The notes below the pieces were generated by a model. The model worked only from the letters and a program-made list of their open reading frames with translations. It did not search any database and was not told the DNA's origin. The position numbers and the translations under genes were made by a program. From Patescibacteria group bacterium (GTDB taxonomy: Bacteria; Patescibacteriota; Patescibacteriia; Patescibacteriales; UBA12465), in assembly GCA_028692765.1 (NCBI GenBank), contig JAQUWT010000008.1, positions 1 to 51,026 on the forward strand: DNA of 51,026 nucleotides, written 5' to 3'. Shown here in pieces: positions 1 to 8,103 of the stretch. Position 1 is the stretch's first letter; every line of letters begins with the position of its first letter.

Positions 1-100
1 CGTGGCACCGGCGGCGTCCTGATGGTGGCCGAGAGCGCCATCGACGCACTTTCCGTCGCCACGATGGTGCAGCGGAGCGATGGGCGCTGGCAGTCCTGCC
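1..100. other. Foreign, GC-rich contig-end fragment (probable assembly chimera)
   Basis: By hand count 71 of the first 100 bases are G or C, against 44 of the next 100. Frame 1 is open and reads [17 protein letters not shown], which resembles a TOPRIM-type segment of plasmid or conjugative-element primases (E-x-x-IDALS pattern). The ribosomal protein L18 frame only makes sense from about base 101. I infer that this stretch was joined by mis-assembly, or less likely by a real recombination, and that the true L18 N-terminus is missing. Confidence 0.55.
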
Positions 101-355
101 ATTTCCAATCGCGGGCTTTATCTGCAATTGATTGATGATGCCGCCGGCCGCACTTTAGCCAGCGCTCATATCAAAGAATTAAAGGACAAAAAACTGAAGA
201 AGGTGGAAGCCGCCGCCGCTTTAGGTAAACTTTTAGCGGAAAAGGCCATGGCTTTAGGCATTAAAGAAGCGGTTTTTGACCGCAGTTCCTATCGCTATCA
301 CGGCCGGGTTAAGGCAGTTGCCGAGGCCGCTCGGGAGCAAGGATTAGTTTTCTAA
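101..355 (+). CDS. rplR: 50S ribosomal protein L18, 5'-truncated
   Basis: Binds 5S rRNA in the central protuberance of the large ribosomal subunit. The recognisable part begins at [13 protein letters not shown] and continues through [10 protein letters not shown] and the C-terminal [20 protein letters not shown] block, typical for L18. The basic N-terminal arm of about 30-40 residues is missing. An ATG at base 80 opens the same frame, but its first residues (MGAGSP) are unlike L18 and lie in the foreign GC-rich end, so I treat the gene as partial with no real start in this window. It is followed after 29 bases by rpsE, the standard ribosomal operon order. Confidence 0.9.
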   Translation: MSNRGLYLQLIDDAAGRTLASAHIKELKDKKLKKVEAAAALGKLLAEKAMALGIKEAVFDRSSYRYHGRVKAVAEAAREQGLVF

Positions 356-384
356 ATTTTTAGATAAGTATTAAGATTTTTCAT

Positions 385-1074
385 ATGGCAGACGATAACA
401 AAAAAGTAGAAGCCGGTACTCCGGAAAATAATGTAGCCGCGGCGGTAGCCAAGGATATTTACGGAGGACAGGAAAAACGCCAGCGCGGCGCTTCCGGACG
501 CGGTCCGAGACGCGATAATCGCGGCAGTCGCGATGAACGCAAGGATGAAATGGAACAGCGCATCTTGGAAATTGCCCGCGTTACCCGTGTTATGGCCGGC
601 GGCAAGCGTATGAATTTTCGCGCTTGCGTGGCTATCGGCGACCGCAAGGGCAGTATTGGTTTAGGTTTGGGCAAGGGTGCTGATGTTACCATGGCCGTTA
701 ATAAGGCAGTTAATCGCGCAAAGAAAGACATGCTGAAAGTGAGCGTGGTTAACGACACCATTCCCCATGTCGTGCGCCAGAAATTAGGCGCTGCCGTTAT
801 CGTTTTCAAACCGGCTCAGCAAGGACGCGGTGTCATTGCCGGCGGCGTTGCTCGGGCAATTTTGGAATTAGCCGGCATCAAGAATGTTACTAGTAAAGTT
901 TTAGGCACCAACAATAAGATTAATAACGCCCGCTGCACTTTTGCCGCTTTAGCGAGCCTCCGCCAGTCAGACAAGAAATCCACTAAGGCTAAAGCAGAGA
1001 AGGATGTTAAGACGGAAGTAAAGGAGGAAAAGGCCGTGAAGGCCGCTCCGAAAAAAGCAGCTGCCAAGAAATAA
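385..1074 (+). CDS. rpsE: 30S ribosomal protein S5
   Basis: Component of the small subunit near the decoding site and mRNA entry. The S5 double-stranded-RNA-binding domain starts near residue 56 (ILEIARVTRVMAGGKRMNF) and the C-terminal domain holds KVLGTNNKINNARCTFAAL. At 229 residues it is about 60 longer than the E. coli protein: there is an N-terminal extension of about 50 residues rich in R, G and D, and a lysine/alanine tail ending KAAPKKAAAKK. Both extensions are probably disordered and RNA-binding. rpmD (L30), normally the next gene, is absent. Confidence 0.96.
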   Translation: MADDNKKVEAGTPENNVAAAVAKDIYGGQEKRQRGASGRGPRRDNRGSRDERKDEMEQRILEIARVTRVMAGGKRMNFRACVAIGDRKGSIGLGLGKGADVTMAVNKAVNRAKKDMLKVSVVNDTIPHVVRQKLGAAVIVFKPAQQGRGVIAGGVARAILELAGIKNVTSKVLGTNNKINNARCTFAALASLRQSDKKSTKAKAEKDVKTEVKEEKAVKAAPKKAAAKK

Positions 1075-1102
1075 AAGCAGATTTTAAGATAAAAATAATT
1101 TT

Positions 1103-1519
1103 ATGTTGTCATTGAACAATATCAAGCGCTCTTCCGGCGCTACCCATAAGAAGAAACGCGTCGGCCGCGGCAACGCTTCCGGACATGGTACCTACAGCAC
1201 CCGCGGTTTAAAGGGTCAGAAGTCACGTTCCGGCGTTAGCGGCTTAAAGCGTCTCGGTATGCGCAAGCAGTTGCTGCAGACTCCTAAATTACGCGGCTTC
1301 CGTTCTCTCCAGCCGAAAAATCAGATTGTCGCCGTTGCCGCTATTAATAAGAATTTTAAAGACGGCGATACCGTTACCCCCGAATCTTTAATGCAGGCCG
1401 GCTTAATCAAGGACGCCGCCTTGCCGGTCAAGATTTTAGGCAAGGAAAAATTAACGCTAAAAGTAAAATTCGAGAAGGTCGCCATGAGCGCCGGCGTCAA
1501 GAGCCAGATATCCGCTTAA
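1103..1519 (+). CDS. rplO: 50S ribosomal protein L15
   Basis: Late-assembly protein of the large subunit. The first 50 residues form the usual glycine- and arginine-rich arm (KKRVGRGNASGHGTYSTRG and GLKGQKSRSG), followed by the globular domain with GFRSLQPKNQIVAVAAINK. At 138 residues it has normal length. It lies 28 bases after rpsE and 37 bases before secY, and the direct rpsE-rplO junction shows that no rpmD gene is present. Confidence 0.96.
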   Translation: MLSLNNIKRSSGATHKKKRVGRGNASGHGTYSTRGLKGQKSRSGVSGLKRLGMRKQLLQTPKLRGFRSLQPKNQIVAVAAINKNFKDGDTVTPESLMQAGLIKDAALPVKILGKEKLTLKVKFEKVAMSAGVKSQISA

Positions 1520-1556
1520 GATATTTGGCTTTTGCCTATATTAGTAATTTAAATTT

Positions 1557-2828
1557 ATGTTGGCAAAATTAGAACAAATTTGGAAAGCGAAAGATTTGCG
1601 TAAAAGCGTATTGTTTGTTTTCGCTATGCTGGTGGTTTTCCGTTTGGCGGCCCATATTCCGGTGCCGGGAGTGGATACGGCGGCCCTGAAGAATCTTTTT
1701 GCCTCTAATCAGATATTAGGTTTAATGAATATTTTTTCCGGCGGCGGCATGGAAAATTTTTCCATCGTAATGATGGGAATCGCCCCCTATATTACCTCTT
1801 CCATTATCTTCCAGCTTTTAGGTATGATTATTCCTAAGGTGGAAGAAATGCAGAAAGAAGAGAGCGGCCGGCAGAAGATAAATATGTGGACCCGCTGGGC
1901 GACCGTACCTTTGGCTGCGATGCAGGCCTATGGCATGATTACACTACTGCAGCGTTCCAGCCAGGGAATTTTGGGCGATATCAGCGCTTTCGATTTTGGC
2001 GTCATTATTTTAACCATTACCGCCGGTACCGTTTTCCTGATGTGGATTGGCGAATTGATTTCCGAGAAGAAAATCGGCAATGGCATTTCGCTTTTGATTT
2101 TTGCCGGTATCGTTGCCGGTATTTGGCAGCAGCTTCAGCAGTTTGTTTTGACTTTTGACCAGACTCAAATATTTACCGTCGTCGGTTTCTTGGTTATCGC
2201 CATCCTTACCGTCGTCGGTGTGGTTATCATCAATGAGGGCCAGCGCAATATTCCCGTCCAGTATGCCCGCCAAATCCGCGGCAATCGCGCTTTCGGCGGT
2301 TCCAGCACCCATTTGCCTTTGCGCGTCAATATGGCTGGCGTTATTCCTATCATCTTCGCTATTTCTGTAGTTTTGTTCCCGCCGATGATTGCGCAATTTT
2401 TCTTGCACGCGCGCACCGCTTGGATTGCTAATTTCTCCGCCAAGGTGATTGAGCTTTTCAATAATCAGTTGATTTACGGCATTATCTATTTTATCCTCGT
2501 TTTCGCTTTCACTTACTTTTATACCGAAGTCATCTTCCATCCCGACCAGATTTCTGAAAATTTGCAGAAACAAGGAGGTTTTATTCCCGGCATTCGTCCC
2601 GGTAAGCCGACTAGAGATTATTTGGCTTATACGGCCCATCGCGTTATTTTCGTGGGCGCTTTATTCTTAAGCCTTATCGCCGTTCTGCCTTTGGTAATGC
2701 GTTATTTTACCGGCATCCAGTCAATGGCTATTGGCGGCACCAGCTTGCTTATCGTCGTCTCCGTAGTTATTGAAACTGTCAAGCAGATTGAATCGCAATT
2801 GACGATGAGGGAATATGACGGGGTCTAA
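1557..2828 (+). CDS. secY: Protein translocase subunit SecY
   Basis: Channel subunit of the SecYEG translocon in the cytoplasmic membrane. The 423-residue product has the ten-helix pattern, the conserved N-terminal FRLAAHIPVPGVD, the plug and TM2 region with FSGGGMENFSIVMMGIAPYI, the cytoplasmic loop GQRNIPVQYARQ and the C-terminal loop FIPGIRPGKPTRDYL. It is the last gene of the ribosomal operon and is followed by a strong hairpin terminator at 2872-2897. adk, map and infA, which often follow secY in other bacteria, are not directly downstream; map comes one gene later. Confidence 0.97.
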   Translation: MLAKLEQIWKAKDLRKSVLFVFAMLVVFRLAAHIPVPGVDTAALKNLFASNQILGLMNIFSGGGMENFSIVMMGIAPYITSSIIFQLLGMIIPKVEEMQKEESGRQKINMWTRWATVPLAAMQAYGMITLLQRSSQGILGDISAFDFGVIILTITAGTVFLMWIGELISEKKIGNGISLLIFAGIVAGIWQQLQQFVLTFDQTQIFTVVGFLVIAILTVVGVVIINEGQRNIPVQYARQIRGNRAFGGSSTHLPLRVNMAGVIPIIFAISVVLFPPMIAQFFLHARTAWIANFSAKVIELFNNQLIYGIIYFILVFAFTYFYTEVIFHPDQISENLQKQGGFIPGIRPGKPTRDYLAYTAHRVIFVGALFLSLIAVLPLVMRYFTGIQSMAIGGTSLLIVVSVVIETVKQIESQLTMREYDGV

Positions 2829-2871
2829 TCCCTTGCCTTTAAATATTTTTCAATTAGATAAAAAATCATTT

Positions 2872-2897
2872 AAAAATGTAGCGAAAGCTACATTTTT
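2872..2897 (+). terminator. Intrinsic terminator after secY
   Basis: Perfect 11-bp stem (AAAAATGTAGC / GCTACATTTTT) closed by a GAAA tetraloop and ending in a T run. It closes the ribosomal-protein operon. Confidence 0.9.
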
Positions 2898-2898
2898 G

Positions 2899-2907
2899 TG
2901 ATATAAT
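2899..2907 (+). promoter_or_regulatory. Extended -10 promoter element before the 97-residue gene
   Basis: TGATATAAT, an extended -10 (TGN-TATAAT), lies directly after the secY terminator and 23 bases before the next ATG. The -35 position falls inside the terminator and shows no clear consensus. Confidence 0.55.
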
Positions 2908-2930
2908 CAGCTTGTAGATTATCAAATAAT

Positions 2931-3224
2931 ATGGATTTAAAAGATTTTTTAGCCAACATTAAAGATGAGCCCAGTTATATTATTGAGCGCAAGCTCAATG
3001 AACTTGTGCGGAAAAATTACCATTTTCAGCATCTGAGTTCGGAGAATAAAGAGCTGGTTTTGGGTTTGGTCAAGAGGTATAAGGAAAAATTGCGCACCGG
3101 CGTCGGCGTTTCCCAATATGTTATTAATCGCGATATGTATAAATTATATCAGCAGCGCCATGATTTAAAACTGACCGAGGTTGATCGCGACCATATTCGG
3201 GAAATTTTGGAGAGTTTTAAGTAA
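2931..3224 (+). CDS. Small conserved-looking hypothetical protein
   Basis: A soluble, charged 97-residue protein, probably all-helical (MDLKDFLANIKDEPSYIIER at the start, REILESFK at the end). I do not recognise a named family. It has its own likely extended -10 promoter behind the secY terminator and lies 45 bases upstream of map on the same strand. Its place between secY and map and its host-like codon use suggest a real gene rather than a chance frame. Confidence 0.75.
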   Translation: MDLKDFLANIKDEPSYIIERKLNELVRKNYHFQHLSSENKELVLGLVKRYKEKLRTGVGVSQYVINRDMYKLYQQRHDLKLTEVDRDHIREILESFK

Positions 3225-3269
3225 GGGGTAGGGTGGCTTATTAAACAATGTTGGTTTAGTGATTATATT

Positions 3270-4103
3270 ATGGTTTATATCAAGACAAAAGAAGAAATTG
3301 GCGCTATCCGTGCGGGCGGCAAGATTTTGGCCGGTATTTTAAAGAAGCTGAAAGCGGCCGTCAAGCCGGGAGTCAACACGGCTGATTTGGAAACGATGAT
3401 GCTGGAGATGGTGGCTGAAGCCGGCGGCCGTCCGGCTTTTAAAGACTATCCGATGGGCGGCGGTATTTTTTTCCCTTCCGCTATTTGCGCTTCCATCAAT
3501 GATGAAGTCGTCCACGGGGCGGCTATTCCCGGCCGGATTCTGAAAGCCGGCGATATTATCGATATTGATATCGGCATGGAGTGGCCGGTAAAGCCGGAGT
3601 TAAGGGAAAAATTGGGCCTGCCGCTCAATCCTCATTCTCCGGCCGGCGGTTTTTACACGGATATGTGCGCGACCGTACCGGTGGGCGAAATTAGCCGGGA
3701 AGCGAAAAGATTGCTCAGAGTTACTCGGGAGTGCTTGGAAGCGGGCATTAAGCAGGTTCGTCCCGGAGCGCGCTTGAATGATATCGGGGGACTTATTCAA
3801 AGTATGGCGGAAAGCGCCGGTTACGGCGTGGTCAGGGATTTGGTTGGCCATGGCGTCGGCTATCAGGCTCATGAAGACCCGGAAGTCTACCACTACCGCA
3901 TCAGCGAGCGTTCGGCGGCCAATATCGAACTGAAAGAGGGTATGGTCATCTGCATCGAGCCAATGATAAATGCCGGCACCTATAAGGTTGATGTGGCGGA
4001 AAACGGCTTTACCATCGTTACTGCCGATAAGTCTTTAAGTGCCCATTTTGAACACACTATCGCCGTTACTAAAGACGCTTATGAAATTTTAACTTTGGAA
4101 TAA
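3270..4103 (+). CDS. map: Methionine aminopeptidase, type I
   Basis: Removes the N-terminal methionine from new proteins. All five metal ligands of the family can be seen: the Asp in IIDIDIG, the Asp in GGFYTDMCATV, His194 in VGHGVGYQAHEDP, the Glu in EGMVICIEPMINAG and the Glu in AHFEHTIAVT. At 277 residues it is slightly longer than usual because of an insertion of about 20 residues between the first two ligands (around EWPVKPELREKLGLPLNPHS). ruvX begins one base after its stop codon, so the two are probably co-transcribed. Confidence 0.95.
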   Translation: MVYIKTKEEIGAIRAGGKILAGILKKLKAAVKPGVNTADLETMMLEMVAEAGGRPAFKDYPMGGGIFFPSAICASINDEVVHGAAIPGRILKAGDIIDIDIGMEWPVKPELREKLGLPLNPHSPAGGFYTDMCATVPVGEISREAKRLLRVTRECLEAGIKQVRPGARLNDIGGLIQSMAESAGYGVVRDLVGHGVGYQAHEDPEVYHYRISERSAANIELKEGMVICIEPMINAGTYKVDVAENGFTIVTADKSLSAHFEHTIAVTKDAYEILTLE

Positions 4104-4104
4104 G

Positions 4105-4500
4105 ATGAAAATCAAGGAAGGACAGCAATATCTTGGGGTCGATTGGGGCGAGAAAAGAATCGGCTTAGCAATGGCCGATGCCGAGACGCGCCTCGCTTTG
4201 CCTTTTATGACTGTAGCGGATTTGCGCTCTCTTTTGGCGATAATCGAAACCGAAGATGTCGGCCTGGTGATTATCGGTTCGCCGCGAAAAATGGCGGGAG
4301 AAGAAGCTTCAAACCCTTTATTTCTGCATTTTCTCAGGGAATTAAAATTAAAATCTCCGGTGCCGGTAGTAACGGTTGATGAGCGCTTATCCAGCAAAGC
4401 GGCCGACGCTCTGCCCGGTGGCAAGCGCGATAAGGCGGGCAGGGATGAGATTGCGGCGGTTATTTTTTTACAAAATTATTTAGATAGGGAGGATAAATGA
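4105..4500 (+). CDS. ruvX: RuvX/YqgF-type RNase H-fold protein (putative pre-16S rRNA nuclease)
   Basis: The YqgF family has an RNase H fold and is linked to 16S rRNA 5' maturation and, formerly, to Holliday-junction resolution. Visible motifs are LGVDWGEKRIGLAMAD (catalytic Asp13), IIGSPRKM, VDERLSSKAAD and the C-terminal RDEIAAVIFLQNYLD. The length of 131 residues is typical. The start is one base after the map stop. It ends in TGA, and recO begins in the same reading frame one codon later, so the two genes are divided by a single stop. Confidence 0.9.
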   Translation: MKIKEGQQYLGVDWGEKRIGLAMADAETRLALPFMTVADLRSLLAIIETEDVGLVIIGSPRKMAGEEASNPLFLHFLRELKLKSPVPVVTVDERLSSKAADALPGGKRDKAGRDEIAAVIFLQNYLDREDK

Positions 4501-4503
4501 TTT

Positions 4504-5244
4504 ATGGATTCCACTTTTCCTACGCGGGCCATTATTTTAAATAGGCGGGACTGGCGCGAGGCTGACCGCCTCGTTTCTGTTTATACGCAGAACTATGGCC
4601 GCTTGTCTTTAGTGGCACGGGGAGCGCGCAAAGCTACTTCGAAATTGGCGGCGCATTTGGAGCCAATCAGTTTGAGCCGCTTATTGGTGGTAAAAGGCAA
4701 AGGTTTTGATTATGTCGGCGCCTCTTTAATGGAAGAGCCTTTCTTGGCAATAAAACAGGATTTGAATAAGCTCTATTTTGCCGGTGAGGCCTTGCGCCAA
4801 TTCAGTCTTTTAGTTCGGGAAGGGGAAGCGGACGCGAATTTGTTTTCCTGGCTGGAAAAGTGGCTATTGAGCCTGGAGGGGGCCGGAGAGAAAAGCGGCT
4901 TGGATAAAGATGAAGGGCGTTTTCGTTTAGCCTTATTTTCATGGCGATTATTCAAACTGCTCGGGCACAAACCGCGGCTTGATGTTTGTACGGCTTGCGG
5001 CCGAATTATTCAATCAAGCAATAATTATTTTGATTTTAGCCGCGGCGGCCTGCTTTGTCCCGATTGCCACTTAACTAATGCGGCAAACGCTATTTCCGGT
5101 TCCGTCCTGCCGATTTCCGATAATTGTATTAAATTATTGCGGATATCATTAAGCGGTGGCGGGCATAATTTAAAATTTTCTCCCAAGATATTGAAGGAAT
5201 GGGAAAATTTGAATTTTCATTTCAGTTTTTGGCTCCGTTCCTAA
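4504..5244 (+). CDS. recO: DNA repair protein RecO
   Basis: RecO acts with RecF/RecR to load RecA on SSB-coated single-stranded DNA. The N-terminal OB fold (residues about 1-80) has TRAIILNRRDWREADRLVSV and YGRLSLVARGARK. The helical C-terminal part contains a four-cysteine zinc site seen as CTACGR and CPDCH. At 246 residues it matches the family. The start is 3 bases after the ruvX stop; the gene is probably the last of a map-ruvX-recO unit. Confidence 0.93.
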   Translation: MDSTFPTRAIILNRRDWREADRLVSVYTQNYGRLSLVARGARKATSKLAAHLEPISLSRLLVVKGKGFDYVGASLMEEPFLAIKQDLNKLYFAGEALRQFSLLVREGEADANLFSWLEKWLLSLEGAGEKSGLDKDEGRFRLALFSWRLFKLLGHKPRLDVCTACGRIIQSSNNYFDFSRGGLLCPDCHLTNAANAISGSVLPISDNCIKLLRISLSGGGHNLKFSPKILKEWENLNFHFSFWLRS

Positions 5245-5304
5245 AAATTGGTTTTTTGTCAATTTTTGCTGGTGAAATAAAGTATAAATTTTCGTTTTTT
5301 CAAC

Positions 5305-5333
5305 TTGCTAAAAGACCTTAAATGCGATAAGAT
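5305..5333 (+). promoter_or_regulatory. Promoter for aspS-asnS
   Basis: TTGCTA, a 17-base spacer and TAAGAT lie in the 145-base AT-rich gap between recO and aspS, about 57 bases before the aspS start. No terminator hairpin was found in this gap. Confidence 0.5.
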
Positions 5334-5389
5334 TAGATGGTAAAAAATAGACAAAAAGTCGGATATTTTTATAATTAAATTTTGAAAAT

Positions 5390-6694
5390 ATGTCAAAAAT
5401 AAGCATTAAAGCCGCCAAAGAACAGGCTGAGGGCGAAGTAGAGCTCCATGGCTTCGTTCAAAATCTCCGTTTGATGAAAGGTTTGGTTTTTATCGACTTG
5501 CGGGATGTGAGCGGCAATATGCAATTAGTGCTGGAAGAAAAAATCGGCGCCTCTTTTGCGGCGGCCGAAGCTTTGACTTTGGAGAGTTTTGTTAAGGTTG
5601 TCGGCGAATTGAAAGAGAAGCCTGCGAAGAAGAACGACCCTAATCCGGTTAAAGATTTTGAATTATCCGTTTCTTCCCTTGAGGTTATCAGTTCGGCCGA
5701 TGCGAACTTGCCGATTCCGGTTTTAAATAAAATTGACAATGAAGCCAATATCGATAATCGTTTCGATTGGCGCTGGCTGGATTTACGCCGTCCGGAACAT
5801 CGCCTGATTTTCCAGGTTTGGACTCAGCTGGAGGCCGGTTTCCGCGAACAATTGCTGGCCGAGGGCTTTATGCAGATTTATACGCCCTGCTTGATGAATA
5901 CCGCCAGCGAGACCGGTTCGGAAGTGTTCGAGGTTAAATATTTCGACCGTAAAGCCTATCTTTCCCAGTCGCCGCAGTTCTATAAGCAGATGGCCATTGC
6001 TTCCGGCTTTGAAAAAGTTTTTATGACCGGTCCGGTCTTTCGCGCCGAGGCTTCCTATACCAGCCGCCATGTGACCGAATTTACCGGCTGGGACTTTGAA
6101 TTCGCCGACATTGAATCGCATCAAGATATTATGGCTTTAGAAGAGCGCGCTCTGGCCAAAGCCTTTGCCAAAGTCAAGGAATTGGGCTTGGAGATTGAAA
6201 TTCCGGCTATGCCTTTTCCCAAAATGAGCTTGGCCGAAGTGAAAGAGAAACTGAAAGCGGCCGGTGTTAAGAGCGAAAAAGACCATGATTTATCGCCGGA
6301 AGAAGAGCGGGAAATCTGCCGTTTGGTAAAAGAAGAGTTTAATCATGATTTTGTCTTCGTGACCGACTACCCGATTGCCGCCCGTCCTTTCTATCATATG
6401 CGCCATGCCGATAATCCCGGGTTGACCAAGAGTTTCGATTTGCTTTACCGTGGCTTGGAGGTGACTACCGGCGCTCAGCGCGAGCACCGCGTGGACATTT
6501 TGGAAAAGCAGGCTTTGGAAAAGGAAATGAATCTTGAAGAACTGCATGACTACCTTAATTTCTTCCGCTACGGCTGTCCGGCTCATGGCGGCGTCGGCAT
6601 CGGTCCGGCCCGTTTGGTCATGAAGATAATCGGCGTCGATAATGTCAAAGAAGTCTGCTTCCTGCCGCGCGACGTCAAACGCTTGCGCCCTTAA
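5390..6694 (+). CDS. aspS: Aspartyl-tRNA synthetase, archaeal/eukaryotic-like short form
   Basis: Charges tRNA-Asp. At 434 residues it lacks the large GAD insertion of the usual bacterial AspRS (about 590 residues) and resembles the archaeal type. The N-terminal OB anticodon-binding domain (residues about 15-110) is followed by the class II core: motif 2 region TGPVFRAEASYTSRHVTEFT, the YLSQSPQFYKQ segment, and motif 3 GVGIGPARLVM ending FLPRDVKRLRP. The adjacent asnS predicts a discriminating enzyme that makes only Asp-tRNA-Asp, but residue-level specificity would need an alignment. Confidence 0.92.
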   Translation: MSKISIKAAKEQAEGEVELHGFVQNLRLMKGLVFIDLRDVSGNMQLVLEEKIGASFAAAEALTLESFVKVVGELKEKPAKKNDPNPVKDFELSVSSLEVISSADANLPIPVLNKIDNEANIDNRFDWRWLDLRRPEHRLIFQVWTQLEAGFREQLLAEGFMQIYTPCLMNTASETGSEVFEVKYFDRKAYLSQSPQFYKQMAIASGFEKVFMTGPVFRAEASYTSRHVTEFTGWDFEFADIESHQDIMALEERALAKAFAKVKELGLEIEIPAMPFPKMSLAEVKEKLKAAGVKSEKDHDLSPEEEREICRLVKEEFNHDFVFVTDYPIAARPFYHMRHADNPGLTKSFDLLYRGLEVTTGAQREHRVDILEKQALEKEMNLEELHDYLNFFRYGCPAHGGVGIGPARLVMKIIGVDNVKEVCFLPRDVKRLRP

Positions 6695-6706
6695 TCATTT
6701 AAATAT

Positions 6707-8095
6707 ATGTATACGACCATCAAACAATTGTATCGGCAGACGGACGAATTTCTGAATAAGGAAATATCGGTTGCCGGCTGGGTGCGCACGGTGCGCTCTT
6801 CCGGCGACGTCGCTTTTATCGAACTTAATGACGGCAGTTTTTTCAAAGGTTTGCAAATCGTAATCAACAATGGCTTGCCCAACTTTGTCGCTTTGGAAAA
6901 ATTGAATATCGGCTCCTCTGTAGAAGTAAAAGGCTTGCTCGCGCCTTCACCGGCCGCCGGCCAGGCTTTTGAGCTTCCGGCCAAGGAGGTAGTGGTAATT
7001 AATGAAGCCAAGGAAGATTATCCTTTGCAGAAAAAGAGGCATAGTTTTGAATTCTTGCGGGAAATCGCCCACTTGCGTCCGCGCAGCAATACTTTTTCCG
7101 CGGTTTTCCGCTTGCGCTCCGCTTTAAGCTATGCGATTCATAAATTTTTTCAAGAAGAAGGCTTCGCTTACGTCCATACCCCGATTATTTCCACCAGCGA
7201 TTGCGAAGGGGCAGGGGAAATGTTCCAAGTGACGACTCTGGATTTGAAAAAAGTGCCGGTTAAAAAAGACGGCGAAGTGGATTTTGACAAAGATTTCTTC
7301 GGACAGAAAGCGGGTCTTACCGTCAGCGGCCAATTGAACGCCGAGGCTTTGATTATGGGCTTGAATAAAGTCTATACTTTCGGTCCGACTTTTAGGGCGG
7401 AAAATTCCAACACTACCCGCCATGCTTCCGAATTCTGGATGATTGAGCCGGAAATGGCTTTTGCCGAATTGAAAGACGACATGGATTTGGCGGAGAAGAT
7501 GCTTAAATATCTCATTAATTATGTTTTAACGGAATTGCCGGAAGAAATGGAATTTTTCAACCAGTTCATCGATAACGGCTTGATTGAAAGGCTGAAGGCG
7601 GTGGCAATAGCCGATTTCGGCCGGGTGACTTACACCGAAGCGATTGACTTGCTTTTAAAGAGCGGCGAAAATTTTGCTTATCCGGTTTCCTGGGGTATAG
7701 ATTTGCAGACCGAACATGAGCGCTATTTGGCGGAGAAGATTTTTAACAGGCCGATGTTTTTAACGGATTACCCCAAAGAGATTAAGGCTTTCTATATGCG
7801 TCAGAATGATGACGGTAAGACGGTGGCGGCGATGGATTTATTGGTGCCCGGTATCGGCGAGATTATCGGAGGCAGTCAGAGGGAAGAGCGCTATGAGTTG
7901 TTGGAGAGTAGAATCGCCGAGATGGGCATGAATACCGAAGATTACCGCTGGTATCTTGATTTGCGCCAATACGGCTCCATTAAGCATGCCGGTTTTGGCC
8001 TCGGCTTCGAACGGGCAATCATGTATCTTTCCGGCATGGCCAATATCCGCGACGTCATTCCGTTTCCGCGTACGCCCAAGAATGCGAAGTTTTAA
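6707..8095 (+). CDS. asnS: Asparaginyl-tRNA synthetase
   Basis: Charges tRNA-Asn directly with asparagine. The 462-residue product shows the OB fold ([20 protein letters not shown]), the AsnRS-specific [13 protein letters not shown] segment, the motif 2 region [20 protein letters not shown] and motif 3 [20 protein letters not shown] followed by IPFPRTP. It begins 12 bases after aspS, so the two paralogous class IIb enzymes form one operon and may have arisen by ancient duplication. The tRNA-Asn(GTT) gene is 7.5 kb downstream. Confidence 0.95.
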   Translation: MYTTIKQLYRQTDEFLNKEISVAGWVRTVRSSGDVAFIELNDGSFFKGLQIVINNGLPNFVALEKLNIGSSVEVKGLLAPSPAAGQAFELPAKEVVVINEAKEDYPLQKKRHSFEFLREIAHLRPRSNTFSAVFRLRSALSYAIHKFFQEEGFAYVHTPIISTSDCEGAGEMFQVTTLDLKKVPVKKDGEVDFDKDFFGQKAGLTVSGQLNAEALIMGLNKVYTFGPTFRAENSNTTRHASEFWMIEPEMAFAELKDDMDLAEKMLKYLINYVLTELPEEMEFFNQFIDNGLIERLKAVAIADFGRVTYTEAIDLLLKSGENFAYPVSWGIDLQTEHERYLAEKIFNRPMFLTDYPKEIKAFYMRQNDDGKTVAAMDLLVPGIGEIIGGSQREERYELLESRIAEMGMNTEDYRWYLDLRQYGSIKHAGFGLGFERAIMYLSGMANIRDVIPFPRTPKNAKF

Positions 8096-8103
8096 TTTTT
8101 AGG

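Noticed and set aside
4498-4506. UGA recoding that would fuse ruvX and recO
   Set aside because: The two genes are in the same frame and divided by TGA, but TGA also ends the GtrA gene and the 30892 gene, both parts match normal separate families, and no in-frame TGA occurs inside core genes such as dnaG or rpoD.
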